Below are positions 22,030 through 32,890 of a DNA stretch of 64,000 bases, piece by piece. The position numbers were made by a program, and so were the translations under genes. The stretch is from Limnephilus marmoratus (Eukaryota; Arthropoda; Insecta; Trichoptera; Limnephilidae). Every line of letters begins with the position of its first letter. The first letter of the stretch is position 1. A model generated the notes under the pieces. The model was not told the DNA's origin. It saw only the letters and a program-made list of their open reading frames with translations, and did no database searches. The stretch lies in contig OU862910.1 of NCBI GenBank assembly GCA_917880885.1, positions 55,419,285 through 55,483,284 of the forward strand. Direction: 5' to 3'.

Positions 22030-22680
22030 ATCATAGACATCCAAATTCAATAGACCAGAAATAACAGGTGAGGGGAAAAATCAACTATGGCGGTACGAAG
22101 AGGGAAAGATGACTGTCATTGGTTGAAAAATTAATCTGACAGTATATAGGCATCTCGCATTATAATATCATCATTTAGTTCTTAAAAGCAAAATCTGCTT
22201 TGAATGAATAGACCTTTTTACATGGGAGCGCGAATTGCTTGCCACGATAATAAAATATTTGCGTAGGCCAAATGTACACCCCAAAAAGATTCGCCCGTTT
22301 TCACATAGCAATATTTTTTTGCCGTGTTTAGTTAAGACACTTTTACAAATGTTTCATAATTTACTTACCCCTGTAACCAGCGACGAGCACACTAAGGAAC
22401 CGCCCACATTTATGTGCACACTGATATGTAGGTATGTTGTATAGCACAAGCTACTGTTTTGGCGTGTTATTTTTTCGTTAAATGTATAGATGTTAGCTTC
22501 GCGCTGCCCACGGCAAGAATGATGACGTCACACATTTTAGATTCAAGCGATTCTCTATCCCCTCCACATGGGGCGAACTGGCGCCAAGGAGGAGCTCCAG
22601 CCGGTTCCATGGCGAGGGGGAAATAATACGTTTTTATCACTTAGGGCAGGTCCAGATATATTCATATGTCCGTGCTTAGA
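22030..22680 (-). mobile_element. Inverted-repeat element P, copy 2
   Basis: Imperfect reverse complement of 18636-19345, with shared stretches such as AAAAGCAAAATCTGCTTTGA, TTACCCCTGTAACCAGCGAC and TTTTATCACTTAGGGCAGGT. The two copies face each other across 2.7 kb. Confidence 0.55.
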
Positions 22681-23405
22681 ATAAAGAAGATCGCAAAGAA
22701 TGTGATGTTAGCATTTTCGTCGAGAAATGAGTAATACGAAAACCCTAATTGGATTTCCGCGCTGAAAGGCCTTGGAATTACCCTTAGATAAGAGAAACAA
22801 AGGGAATTACCTATGTAGAATAAAGAAAAACACAAGGAATGCGATGTTTTGTGAAACAAAAGTGTGGCAAATCGGGTCTTAAATTTCCAATACAAAACTG
22901 TGCTTCATCATTTATCAATACGATTATGAAATTCAAATGGGATGACGATTTATGATATCAGACAAGTGTTATCCTGGACGTGGGTGGTTTGGTATATTTA
23001 TGTCCTGGACCTTACATTACCTTACCTATTTTACACGGGGTGGTGAGATGTTCAAGTATTTACACTATATTAAGCTATATTTCTTCCCCCTCCAAACATA
23101 GTACGTACACACTTAATTTTAAAGAATCCGCGTCACTCTAAACAAATAAAACAATAATAAAAATTCAAATAGAACCTCATTTTCAAGTGTAGACTTCACA
23201 AAGCACTCTCTTTAGGGTGAATAATAATAATTTCAAAAAAAAGTGTAGACTAGCGACATCTTTTTAAGTATACCAAAAGTAAATGAAAAATCGGGTGTGT
23301 GTCCTTGCTTGCTTATAATGTTTTGAAGTTGATAAAAGTGATAATATTGCGGGCGTAAAAGATAAGATGGCGAAAAGGGAGAGCGCTCTGATCTACAACA
23401 AGTAA
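22681..23405. other. No gene seen
   Basis: AT-rich. Around 22730-22790 is a second copy of an ACCCTAATTGGATTTCC segment also present at 21980. No coding signal. Confidence 0.4.
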
Positions 23406-23407
23406 TA

Positions 23408-23566
23408 ATGGAACGTACCCATACTACGTGACCTGTTCGGAGGGGGGGTGTCTTCAAAATACCACGCTTGGTACAAATGAGCGGCGGCGTCCTTAGGTTT
23501 TTGGTCACCGGGGGGGGGGGGGGGGGGTTAAAAATTGCAAAAAGTTGGTCATGTAGTATTCATGTT
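23408..23566 (-). mobile_element. Small Harbinger-like MITE with homopolymer tract, copy 1
   Basis: It starts GGAACGTACCCATACTACGT and continues with the internal sequence of 23994-24153 in opposite orientation, including a long G run (23512-23527). The far inverted end (about 23545-23566) is mutated. Confidence 0.65.
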
Positions 23567-23854
23567 TACGCCACCGACTTACTTACACCGACTGTATTAC
23601 AATCATTTGAATCGACTCAGATTTATTTTCAATTTATCATATATAGTAGAACTGATTGCGTCAAGAATTCAGAAAAGCGATAAAATAATGTCATGTCATG
23701 TAATATTTTAACAGAACATTATTTTAATTGTCATATTCAAAATTGGAACTGATGCCTCAAGAATAAAATTCAGATAAGCGATAAAGTACCAACAAACTAC
23801 CAAAGTACCAACTTTCACTAGTACTAACTAATAAAAAAGTAATAATATCACCTT

Positions 23855-23990
23855 TTTTACATTAGCTCCACACAGGAGGCTCTGAGGAAAATAATTTCCC
23901 TCAGGGCCTATGTCATCTTAGAGGATGCTGTGTGGAGGGTTTTTAAGGAAAGGAAGAAGAAGAGTTCTGGGAAGGAAATAGGTAAGGGAA
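23855..23990 (-). repeat. SINE-like family S, 3' end fragment
   Basis: It reads from an A-rich tail (T-run on plus) through GCTCCACACAGGAGGC and the CCTGAGG...CCTCAGG fold-back. It stops where the MITE at 23994 begins. Confidence 0.7.
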
Positions 23991-23993
23991 CGT

Positions 23994-24153
23994 ACCCATA
24001 CTACGTGACCAACTTTTTGCAATTTTTAACCCCCCCCCCCTTCCCCCCCAGTGACTAAAAACCTAATGCCGCCGCCGCTCATTTGTACCAAGCGTGACAT
24101 TTTGAAGACCCCCCCCCCACCCCTTAACGTGTCACGTAGTATGGGTACGTTCC
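23994..24153. mobile_element. Small Harbinger-like MITE with C tract, copy 2
   Basis: Inverted ends GGGAACGTACCCATACTACG are flanked by TAA on both sides (23991-23993 and 24154-24156), matching the TWA target typical of PIF/Harbinger. The inside is dominated by C runs. It is related to 23408-23566 and 34004-34166. Confidence 0.8.
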
Positions 24154-24380
24154 CTAAGGGGGGTGAACTTGAAAATTAACTTTGAAATTTGAGGAATCGT
24201 TCAAATTCTGTGAAACAGTCAGTCCTTAGAATCGACTTTTAACGGAGACCTTCAACCGGGTTCTTTAAATTGTCAAAAATAAACGAAAAGGTGCTGAATG
24301 GCCATTTGTTAACAATGATACATTTAACAACCTTACTGTTAATAAGATAATTACGTATTAATCTTAGAACAGGGCATATA

Positions 24381-25106
24381 ATGGACCTTGTAGATTTACC
24401 TAAAGTGAAAAACAAGGCAAAGGAAGAGATAAGTTTATTACACACTAGCATTACTGATCCAGGGCTGAAGCTTACTAAAGATCAGATGACCAAATTACTT
24501 AATAAACTTTCCAACCTCTCCGGCACCATGTTGGATGTTGGTGTAAAAGTTGGTATCCTCGAGGGTCAGGTTAAGTCGTACGAACATATGGTCTCCTCAA
24601 AACTGATAGAATCAAACTCATCGCAAGAATCTTCAAATTCATCAAATTTATCAATGTGCGAAGCTGCTGATGAGCTCGAGGAGAGGAAAAAACGATCGAA
24701 AAATTTAATTATATTCAACTTTCCCGAAAGCTCAGCCTGTTCCCAAATCGACAAAATTACTGATGATACGATGAGAATCTCTACTACACTAACAAATCTA
24801 AACTCAACCATCACACAAGCCAACATTACGACCTTTCGTCTGGGGATCAGAAAATCGGACAAACCTAGACCTCTAAAAGTTATGCTTGTCAATCCCGCCC
24901 AAGCCATTGACATACTGAAAAAAAAAAACAGCATAACCGAGTACCCTGGTATTAAAATTTATTCCGATCAAACTCCAGCCCAAAGAAACTATCTCGCCAA
25001 TCTACGATTAACCCTAGATCAAAGAACACAAAATGGTGAAACAGGACTCACAATCAAATACAAAAACAATAAACCTACTATTGTAAATACTAATCCAAAA
25101 AACTAA
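24381..25106 (+). CDS. LINE ORF1 protein, intact, 241 aa
   Basis: An open frame from ATG to TAA. The first half is Leu/Ser-rich and could form a coiled coil (about residues 30-100). The second half has LIIFNFPES, TFRLGIRKSDKPRPLKVML and QTPAQRNYLANLR, which resemble the RRM-like and C-terminal parts of CR1/Jockey ORF1 proteins. No zinc knuckle is seen. In these elements ORF1 acts as an RNA-binding chaperone for the element transcript. The stop is 8 bp before the ORF2 ATG, the usual two-ORF layout. Start choice: the first ATG after a run of stops, in a reasonable context. Confidence 0.75.
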   Translation: MDLVDLPKVKNKAKEEISLLHTSITDPGLKLTKDQMTKLLNKLSNLSGTMLDVGVKVGILEGQVKSYEHMVSSKLIESNSSQESSNSSNLSMCEAADELEERKKRSKNLIIFNFPESSACSQIDKITDDTMRISTTLTNLNSTITQANITTFRLGIRKSDKPRPLKVMLVNPAQAIDILKKKNSITEYPGIKIYSDQTPAQRNYLANLRLTLDQRTQNGETGLTIKYKNNKPTIVNTNPKN

Positions 25107-25114
25107 AACCTATC

Positions 25115-27952
25115 ATGTGTTACTACCAGAACGTCAGAGGATTAAGGACAAAGCTGAACGAATTTAGGATAAACGCCCCAATTACTTCACACGATGTCAT
25201 CGCTCTTACGGAAACCTGGCTAGAACCTTCAATTTACTCAACGGAGCTTGGTTTACCCTATCATCAAATCTACCGGCTTGACAGAAATATCAAGACCAGT
25301 TCCAGATCCAGAGGTGGAGGAGTCCTTTTAGCAGTCTCCAATAAAATGTCTTCAAAAATGTTAAAAACCAAATATTGTGATGTCGAACAAATTTTCATTA
25401 TGGTAAACGGTAAAAATCAAAATTACATCATTGGTTGCGTGTACATTCCTCCATCAGCTAATTTATCTATATATAAAAATCATTCCGAAGATGTCGAACT
25501 TTTAAAATCAAAATATAAAAAACATAAATTCTTAATTTTAGGAGATTACAACCTTCCAAATTGTAATTTCAACTGTACTAATTACCAATCAGTAACATTA
25601 TGCGAAAGAGAAATCATTGATATGTCAATATTTCTGAATCTCACCCAATTAAATAATGTACATAATTCAAGTAATCGCATCCTAGATCTTGTTTTTTCAA
25701 ATGAAGAGGACATAATAGTTAGAAATGCATTAGAGTCTATCCTTCCCATAGATAACCACCATCCTCCACTGTCAGTAATTATTCCAAACAATGCAAAAAA
25801 AAGTAATAAACTCACAAGTTCTAGTTTTAATTTCAAAAATGCCAATTACACTGAAATTAATGATCATCTCAGCAAGGTAGATTGGTCGTTTCTCAAGGAA
25901 AACAATATGATCCATAATATAGAATCATTTTATCATAAAATAAATGCCATTATCATAGACTGTATACCTTTAATTAAATTCAAAGAATCAAAGCATCCAA
26001 AATGGTTTAATAAGGAATTAATCCAATTAATAACTAAAAAAAAAATTTTACACATAAAATATAAAGAAGAGAGATCCCTATCAAATTATATTGAGTTCAG
26101 TAAAATAAGAAAAGATTGCAAAAATATGTCAAAAATTTGTTACAACAATTACATAAATAAGGTAGAAATGTCAATTAAAGGAGACACAAAACAATTTTGG
26201 AATTACACAAAGTCTTTGAAAAATGACGATATTAGCATACCCTCCAATATGTGCTACGAAAGAAAAATAGCCAACGACTCTCAAAACGTAGCTAACCTAT
26301 TTGCCGACTTCTTTAAAAGTGTATATGTCCGTGACTCAATAATAGTCAACGATTACTCGCCTAGTTTTTCCCCAGATCATAACTTAAATTTAGCCAATGT
26401 AATAATTGAATATAAAGATGTACTGACTCAGCTAAAACAACTGGATCAAAGTAAGAGCGGTGGTCCTGATAATATCCCACCTGTTTTCTTAAAGAATTGC
26501 GCTACTACTCTTGCACATCCACTACATTTTCTTTTCAACCAGTCATTACAAACAGGACACTTTCCTGAAAAATGGAAATACAGTTTCCTCACCCCGATAT
26601 TTAAAAAAGGAGACAAAAATGAGGTGAGCAATTACAGACCGATCTGCCTTTTATCAACTATTCCAAAATTGTTTGAGAAACTTATTTTAAATAAAATCAG
26701 TCACTGTATCAAGCCAGTAATTTCACCTAACCAACATGGTTTCACTTCTGGAAAATCTACTTTGTCCAATCTTTTAATTTACCAAAACTTTATATCCGAA
26801 TCCTTGTCTAAGAAGTTACAAGTTGATTCAGTCTATACTGATTTCAGCAAAGCATTCGACAGAGTCAACCATGACCTGCTGTTAAAAAAGCTACATAAAT
26901 TAGGAATAACAGGGTATTTATACATGTGGTTTAACAGTTATTTAAGTAACAGGCAATTGGCCGTTAAAATTGATGGGTTTACTTCTTATAAATTTATTGC
27001 TACCAGCGGTGTTCCCCAAGGATCACATTTGGGACCAATTTTATTTTTGATATTTGTGAACGATGTTCTTTCTATTTTCAACGATGTCGAAGTTTTAATG
27101 TTTGCGGACGATATGAAAATATACAAAGCCATAAGAAATATCAATGACTGCCAAACATTGTCAAATAACTTGTTTAAACTTTTTGTTTGGTGCCAAGAGA
27201 ACTATCTACAACTAAATATAAGTAAATGTCTAATTATGAGATTTCATAGAATAAAAAATCCAATAATTTACGAATACTCCATCAATGATGTAATGCTAAC
27301 AGCTGTAACCGAGGTGAATGATTTGGGTGTAAACTTTGATCAAAAACTGAATTTTATAAACCATATTGAAATTACATCAAATAAAGCCTTCAAAATGTTG
27401 GGATTTGTAATAAGAATTTGCAGTCAATTTAAAAATATTCAAACCTATAAAAATTTGTATATGTCTTTGGTTAGGAGTCAAATTGAGTACAATTCTACAG
27501 TATGGGCACCTAGTTACGCTAGCCACTCGCTCACGATAGAAAGAATCCAAAATAAATTCTTAAGATTTATTAATTTTAGAATGGGTATTACAAGGGATTG
27601 TGTCAACTATGATTATCTACTATGCCAACTAAATTTATTAAAATTATCTGAACGTAGAATAGTTAATGACCTAACATGTTTATATAAAATCATAAATTCA
27701 ATAATTGACAGCCATGAACTATTATACTTGATTTCTTTTCATATACCTCGCAAACCAACATCGAGGCAATATCTACCGTTCTATTGTGATAACTCCAACA
27801 CAGAATCACAGTTGTACACCCCCGCTCGCCGTATACAAAATTTGGGTAATGACTATAAAGATGTTGTTGACATATTCAATACACCATTCACCAAATATAA
27901 ACAAGTCATTACCCAATTTATATTGAAAAGAAGAACATCAAATTTAATTTAA
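25115..27952 (+). CDS. LINE ORF2: endonuclease plus reverse transcriptase, intact, 945 aa
   Basis: A single uninterrupted frame of a length usual for CR1/Jockey ORF2. Endonuclease domain (about residues 1-220): YQNVRGLRTKL, LTETWLEPS (Glu), LILGDYNLPN (Asp/Asn), ILDLVFSN and IDNHHPPLSV (His). Reverse transcriptase (about 440-720): KSGGPDNIPP, NYRPICLLSTIPKLFEKLI, YTDFSKAFDRVNH with the first catalytic Asp, SGVPQGSHLGPILFLIF, and MFADDMKIYK with the Asp pair. The C-terminal third holds the LINE thumb (SLVRSQIEYNSTVWAP). There is no RNase H. The enzyme would nick genomic DNA and prime cDNA synthesis there. All visible motif residues are present, so the copy is young or possibly still active. 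Confidence 0.9.
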   Translation: MCYYQNVRGLRTKLNEFRINAPITSHDVIALTETWLEPSIYSTELGLPYHQIYRLDRNIKTSSRSRGGGVLLAVSNKMSSKMLKTKYCDVEQIFIMVNGKNQNYIIGCVYIPPSANLSIYKNHSEDVELLKSKYKKHKFLILGDYNLPNCNFNCTNYQSVTLCEREIIDMSIFLNLTQLNNVHNSSNRILDLVFSNEEDIIVRNALESILPIDNHHPPLSVIIPNNAKKSNKLTSSSFNFKNANYTEINDHLSKVDWSFLKENNMIHNIESFYHKINAIIIDCIPLIKFKESKHPKWFNKELIQLITKKKILHIKYKEERSLSNYIEFSKIRKDCKNMSKICYNNYINKVEMSIKGDTKQFWNYTKSLKNDDISIPSNMCYERKIANDSQNVANLFADFFKSVYVRDSIIVNDYSPSFSPDHNLNLANVIIEYKDVLTQLKQLDQSKSGGPDNIPPVFLKNCATTLAHPLHFLFNQSLQTGHFPEKWKYSFLTPIFKKGDKNEVSNYRPICLLSTIPKLFEKLILNKISHCIKPVISPNQHGFTSGKSTLSNLLIYQNFISESLSKKLQVDSVYTDFSKAFDRVNHDLLLKKLHKLGITGYLYMWFNSYLSNRQLAVKIDGFTSYKFIATSGVPQGSHLGPILFLIFVNDVLSIFNDVEVLMFADDMKIYKAIRNINDCQTLSNNLFKLFVWCQENYLQLNISKCLIMRFHRIKNPIIYEYSINDVMLTAVTEVNDLGVNFDQKLNFINHIEITSNKAFKMLGFVIRICSQFKNIQTYKNLYMSLVRSQIEYNSTVWAPSYASHSLTIERIQNKFLRFINFRMGITRDCVNYDYLLCQLNLLKLSERRIVNDLTCLYKIINSIIDSHELLYLISFHIPRKPTSRQYLPFYCDNSNTESQLYTPARRIQNLGNDYKDVVDIFNTPFTKYKQVITQFILKRRTSNLI

Positions 27953-28257
27953 TTAACCGAACAAACTACGTAGCTCAGCATTGACTTATGAGACCTTACC
28001 AATGTATTGTAATTTTCCTACTATTACATTTTTCCATCTTGCATGGCGGAGTATTTAGTTTCGATGTTATTTCGTCTTTTACTTTGTTTTTGCTTTAGAT
28101 GTTGTTTTTGATTTTGTCTTCTATTTTGTTTTCGATTTTGTTTTTGATTTTGCTCTGATTCTGTAATGCTTAACTTAGATGGTCTTTGTAATAAATAAAA
28201 AAAAATAATGTGTAAAAGCCCAGCCGGGCGGGAAATTCATAATAAATAAATAAATAT
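27953..28257 (+). repeat. 3' UTR and terminal hairpin of the intact LINE
   Basis: It follows ORF2 with TTTTG/GATTTTGTTTT-type pyrimidine-rich repeats (28080-28150). The end is a small GC hairpin, AAAAGCCCAGCCGGGCGGG, followed by AATAAATAAATAAAT. Equivalent tails lie at about 28780-28830, 28995-29045 (inverted) and 31220-31260, so this hairpin plus AATA repeat defines the family 3' end. Confidence 0.6.
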
Positions 28258-29380
28258 TTTACTATAGATTCTCAACTAGGCACTCAAGTACTTCAGATAT
28301 CTTTACTATCAGACTGAAGAGAGATAGCTTTTAAATGTATTATTTTATTAAAAATTTTTTTTTTTTAAACCAAAACTATTATTAAATATTTAACTGACAG
28401 CCCTGAAACAGTTAGCTAATTAGCAAAACCTGCTTAATAATTTCAAACAAAGATAAATTTGAAGGTAACAATAAACTCAATGCAAATTTACTCTATTTAG
28501 TGCTTATAAATACTATTGACAACTTTTTGACAAGTCCCCTTTGTTTTTAGGTACATCTTTTTTATTCTAAATAATCCATCTAAATTTTATGTTCTCGGTT
28601 ATTATAACATTGATATATTTTTTTTGGTATAGTAACAGTAGTTTAGTAACACATAATAGTATCCTTTACCTAAATACTTGCTACTTTGTTAAATGTTCAT
28701 TTCTACTTTGTTATTATCGATAATCTCCTGTGTACCACTGTATACTTATAATACCATGTACTTACTCACTTCAATGTAAAAGCCATGCTATGGCGTTTAA
28801 ATAAATAAATAAAAAAATAAAAAAAAAAAAAATAAATCATGTTTCTTTTCATAGTGCTCTCTCTCCTACCGGAGGTTGACTATCATCAGAGTAATCTTCA
28901 GGATTCACACTGCAGTCTGAAACAACTCTTCACTTAACATTATCAGCTCTTACTCATACATATGCATACTCTGATATCACTATCACAAACAAATAAATAT
29001 TTATTTATTTATTTATTACACGCCCTAATGGGCTTTTACATTCTAGTTTATAAGGTGAGTACCTATCACATTTATTTAAATACTTTGAAAATTAAAACAA
29101 TAAGAAAATATAATACAATGAAAAAAATATATATTGTAAACAACAAAAGCATATAATAAATAAATATACATAGGTAAAAATGATAAGAAATCTCACATAC
29201 AGATATGCAATATAAACAAAAATTGCAGAAGTTATTATAAAGGTCTATTTTTGTGCCAAGATATGTAAAAGGATTGGAATAAACAATATTTGTAATGATT
29301 ATTTTTTAGGTGAAATATATCACCCAGATCAGAATTATGTTCCTCTACAAAGTACTAGTAATTTTAAAAATATCATTTGA
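28258..29380. repeat. AT-rich flank with two further LINE tails
   Basis: GTAAAAGCCATGCTATGGCG plus TTTAAATAAATAAATA near 28778-28830 is a 3' end of the same LINE group. About 28995-29045 carries an inverted tail (TTATTTATTTATTACACGCC with CTAATGGGCTTTTAC). Between them only AT-rich DNA is seen. Confidence 0.5.
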
Positions 29381-29384
29381 TGTC

Positions 29385-29935
29385 TTTTTTACATAAGCCC
29401 CATACAGGAGTTGCAGGAGGCCCTGGGGAAATTAATTTTCCAGCCCTTATGTCATCTTGGGGGATGCTGTGTGGAGGGTATGTTTATGGAAAGGTAGGAA
29501 AGGAAGTTCTGGGAAGGAAAAAGGTATCGGGGCTGGGCAGGAATCTGGGGGTCAGTGTGTCCAGGAGTGACATACAAATCCATGCTTTCAACTGCAGTGC
29601 AAGGCAATGGGTCTAGAGCAATGGTTCTAAACCTGGGTTTTATCGAACCCCAGGAGTTCGGTGAGTCAGTCTCGCGGCAAATGAAACTGGTGGGGGTCAG
29701 TACCTTCAACAAGGTTAAGAATCACTGGTCTAGAGAGTCCAGCTTGAGAGGTCAAAAGGCCTCCTTCAACCAGATTCGGCCCGCCACGCAGCAGATTGAC
29801 ACATGTTTCGCCAAGACCTAGACAAACCTCACCCCATGATCCCGGGCACCCTTACTAAGTCACCAAACGTAGCGAACCTCTTGGGGTGGCCTATGACAGG
29901 GGTGTTGGTTATCCAATAAATTTTTGCAATGATCA
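29385..29935 (-). repeat. SINE-like family S, long copy with nested MITE
   Basis: Read on the minus strand it runs from near the TTCCCGG-type 5' region down to the fold-back 3' end and an A-rich tail. Diagnostic segments on the plus strand are GGCCCGCCACGCAGCA-type, AGGCCTCC and AGTCACCAAACGTAGCGAAC. A 109-bp element is inserted at 29619-29727. Confidence 0.75.
29611..29735. mobile_element. 109-bp hAT-type MITE with 8-bp target duplication
   Basis: Element 29619-29727 starts CAATGGTTCTAAACCTGGG and ends with the near reverse complement AAGGTTAAGAATCACTG plus G. GTCTAGAG flanks it on both sides (29611-29618 and 29728-29735). The ends resemble the CAGTGGTTCT-type termini common among hAT elements. 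Confidence 0.82.
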
Positions 29936-30039
29936 TAAATACGGTCAAACTTGGATGTGTAGTAGAGCACGAGGGGATATAGCCATGCCTCGTTATATTC
30001 AAAATAGGTTTAACAATTGAAAACTTCTTTAGCACCGTT

Positions 30040-30215
30040 GATTTGAAACTCGATGAAACGAAAAATAGCGACACCAAAAAGAGACAAACGCATACATCTA
30101 CAAGATTTAGCCTGCGAGAGAATGAGGTAGTATAATCGGTCTCCTCTTTGTGCGGTTCTTTGTAGCGTCCCTACTCTTGTCTGCTTTAGTTGTCTAAAGG
30201 TTTCACTTCTACCTT
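30040..30215 (+). repeat. Dispersed repeat, copy 2 of the pair with 7500-7720
   Basis: Similar to the reverse complement of 7500-7720. It lacks the 40-bp internal duplication seen there. Confidence 0.55.
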
Positions 30216-30690
30216 ATATGAATTGCAAACTCAGTTTTTTTTTATTTCTATGTACCTGCTAACCGGCCTCAACTTTCAATATATTCGCAAATGTATAGTA
30301 TATTTCCAGATACGATTAGGTATTACACTTCTGTTATTAAAATTTATACTCAATAATTGTTTTAAAGATTTCGCTTTCATGCTTCTCAATTTCCTCCACA
30401 AAACAATCAAGCTTTATAACTATCATCACCTATTTCGAGGCTTCCAAGAAACTGAAAATATCTACTTCTACATATATGATAATCCAGATCGATAGATAGG
30501 TACCTACTGTCCTGGCGAAATATTATAAGTCATAATCGAAATTGATTTAGCCATGTTTGGTGATTAGATTAACCAGGTATTTCTCAACTTTCCTCTTTCC
30601 CATTTCCTGCCCTTCCCCACTCCCTTCAGCATCACAACAAACCCCATTACGGATGCCATAGTCCCACTGGCCCTTGGGCTGCTGGGACTC
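30216..30690. other. No gene seen
   Basis: A 101-codon plus-strand ORF (30190-30495) is rich in Phe/Leu/Tyr as expected from AT-rich noncoding DNA, and no motif is seen. Confidence 0.4.
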
Positions 30691-30694
30691 TTTT

Positions 30695-31100
30695 TTGTTT
30701 ACATAACCACACAGAAGGCCCTGAAGGAAATTATTTTCCTTTTTTAAAGGAAAGAAAGGAGAGGAAGTTCTGGGACAGAAAAAGGTATGAGGCGTGGGTA
30801 CAAATTTGGAGGTCAATGGTTCCAGATGTGACAGACGTATGAATCCATCCCTCCCACAGTGATGCTGGGTCGAGAGAGTCCCGCTGTGGTGTCCAAATGG
30901 TCTATCTCAACCATTCTCTCCCAATCCGGCTCGCCACGCAGCAAGCGGACAGACGCATCCGCCGCCAAGACCTAGAAAAATCTCACCCCATGAACCCAGG
31001 TAAGTCACCAAATGTAGAAAACCACTCTGTGTGACCTGTGGCAGAGGTGTTGGTTATCCAATAAATGGTTTCCTGGGAGGCAGTACCCATCTGCTGGTTG
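30695..31100 (-). repeat. SINE-like family S, copy
   Basis: Minus-strand copy with the GCCCTGAAGGAAATTATTTT fold-back variant, GGCTCGCCACGCAGCAAGCG, AAGTCACCAAATGTAG and the 5' GGTTATCCAATAAATGG segment. Confidence 0.72.
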
Positions 31101-31104
31101 AACT

Positions 31105-31265
31105 CCTTTGTATAATTTACTTATCGAATACTCATACCTACTTGTGTTGTGCCTACTTATGTACTTCATGCTCAGTTTATTATTTTATGTACTATAATAT
31201 GATTCTCCAGTACAATTTACCTTACACGTAAAAGCCATCAAGGCGCAAATAAATTGAAAAAAAAC
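31105..31265 (+). repeat. LINE 3' tail fragment
   Basis: It ends GTAAAAGCCATCAAGGCGCA then AATAAATTGAAAAAAAA, the hairpin-plus-AATA end of the LINE group represented by the intact copy ending at 28257. No coding sequence remains. Confidence 0.5.
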
Positions 31266-31351
31266 ATTAAAAATTAATGTGCCAACTGCTGCAGGAAACT
31301 AACCTGCTATCTCCCCAGACAAAGTCAAATTGCTTGGAACTATGTTTACAG

Positions 31352-32258
31352 CAGTCTTTCTCAGAGTGGGCGATAGCGCCCTCTTTTGGGCGCTGGAGTT
31401 TTCAGAGGGGCAGTGTAGAAGGCTCAAAAAAAATAGGGAGTGTTAAGAAATCGGTCGCAAGTTACTAAATGCAGTGACTTATGACTGTTTTTAAAGTGAA
31501 TTCGAGCCTGATATAATTCAGCAGCCAACTGGGGCCGAAGGTAGACCCCAAAATTACTATCCTTCTTATATCTACTCAAGTACATGAAATATATTTTTAG
31601 TATTTTAGTTTAAAAAGACCCTCCACACAGCATCCCAGATGACATAGACCCCGAGGGAAATTATTTTCCTCAAGGCCTCCTGTGTGGAATTAATGTTAAA
31701 AAAAAAATAAAAAATCCTGCGCAAAGAATTAATACATAATGTGCCGTTTAAAAAAATGTGAAAAAATTGTAGATCGCAGGAAAAAATATTTTGTCAAATA
31801 TAGGAAATATTCCCTGCCCAATAAATGGACAAATAATCAAATAACAAAATAAATAAAAATTCCATAGGGTCATCGGCCGACCCACTTGGTTACGGACGTT
31901 ATGTTTGGCATCTTGGCCTGTCGAGAGTTAAAAAAGTTGTCGAAACTCATCAGATTAATCCATCACTTTAGATGAGTTTTAAATTCAAAGCCAACTTGTT
32001 AATAAAAATACTTCTAAATATGAGTTTTATTTCCTTCATTGAAACATTCTTTGATCTCGAAAACAGAATATGGGTCACACTCTTTGTATCATATCCATAT
32101 AATAATGCATATTTAAAAATTATATTTACAACAACTGTTTTGAAGAAACGCAACAGAAGGTTATGTAAAAAGGTAAGTTAAAAAATATGGGAAGCGCTAG
32201 ATTTTTTTTAAATCTCAAAGTGGGCGGTGTTCGAAATAAGTTTGAGAACCAGTATCGT
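31352..32258. mobile_element. Probable hAT element remnant, split by a SINE-like insert
   Basis: The left end is CAGTCTTTCTCAGAGTGGGC. The right end, AAGTTTGAGAACCAGTATC near 32240, is roughly its inverse, and GTGGGCG-type subterminal motifs occur at both ends. Such ends are common in hAT elements. A family S fragment interrupts it at 31611-31700. The target duplication is not clear and no transposase is recognisable. Confidence 0.45.
31611..31702 (+). repeat. SINE-like family S, 3' end fragment
   Basis: It carries GACCCTCCACACAGCATCCC, the fold-back GAGGGAAATTATTTTCCTC and an A-rich tail after TGTGTGGAATTAATGTT. It is 5'-truncated like a target-primed insertion. Confidence 0.7.
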
Positions 32259-32559
32259 AGAGTATCATACTATGTAAACATTACAAGTAAACACTATGGA
32301 GGTTGTCAAGCTTTCACAAAGTTATTGCTATTCCAAGGTTATCAACTATTAACCAACAACTCAATAATAATACAGGGAACAGACTAATGTTTGAGGATTC
32401 AGATTTCATATTTAAAAGAAGATAACACAATAACTTTTAGCATAATATGTAATATATTATTCATTTGTAACATTATACACATAGATATCAATTTTTTCAA
32501 ATTTAGCACCAATGCAATGTATAAAAACTAATACTGAAAGAGTTACACATTTTGTTTGA

Positions 32560-32890
32560 CATCTATTTATCTATATAATATATATATATATTTGTATATA
32601 AAGAAGAGTATCTGCGGCGGCGTGGCTTTGTTTTATTATACAAATCTACGGTTTTATTTGGAGATTGAAGAAATTTTGCACACTTGACCTTCAAAACACG
32701 AAGAAGATCAATGTCCACACAGAGTTTTTTGAAAACTACCACAATCCCTTTTCTTACCCCTTTTTAAAGTGTTGATACTAATGATTAAATTTTTAACATG
32801 TGACGTCCAAAATAAGATGAAAATTACTTTCTACATCTATTTTCGAAAAACTGTGTAAAGCCCGGGCAATGCTGGGAACTATTAACAATT
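32560..32890 (+). repeat. Possible Helitron-like terminal fragment
   Basis: A TATATATAAA-type start, a GAAGAGTATCTGCGGCGGCG segment and the sequence AAAGCCCGGGCAATGCTGGG near 32855 resemble insect Helitron ends, but no CTRR terminus or helicase is seen. Weak call. Confidence 0.3.
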
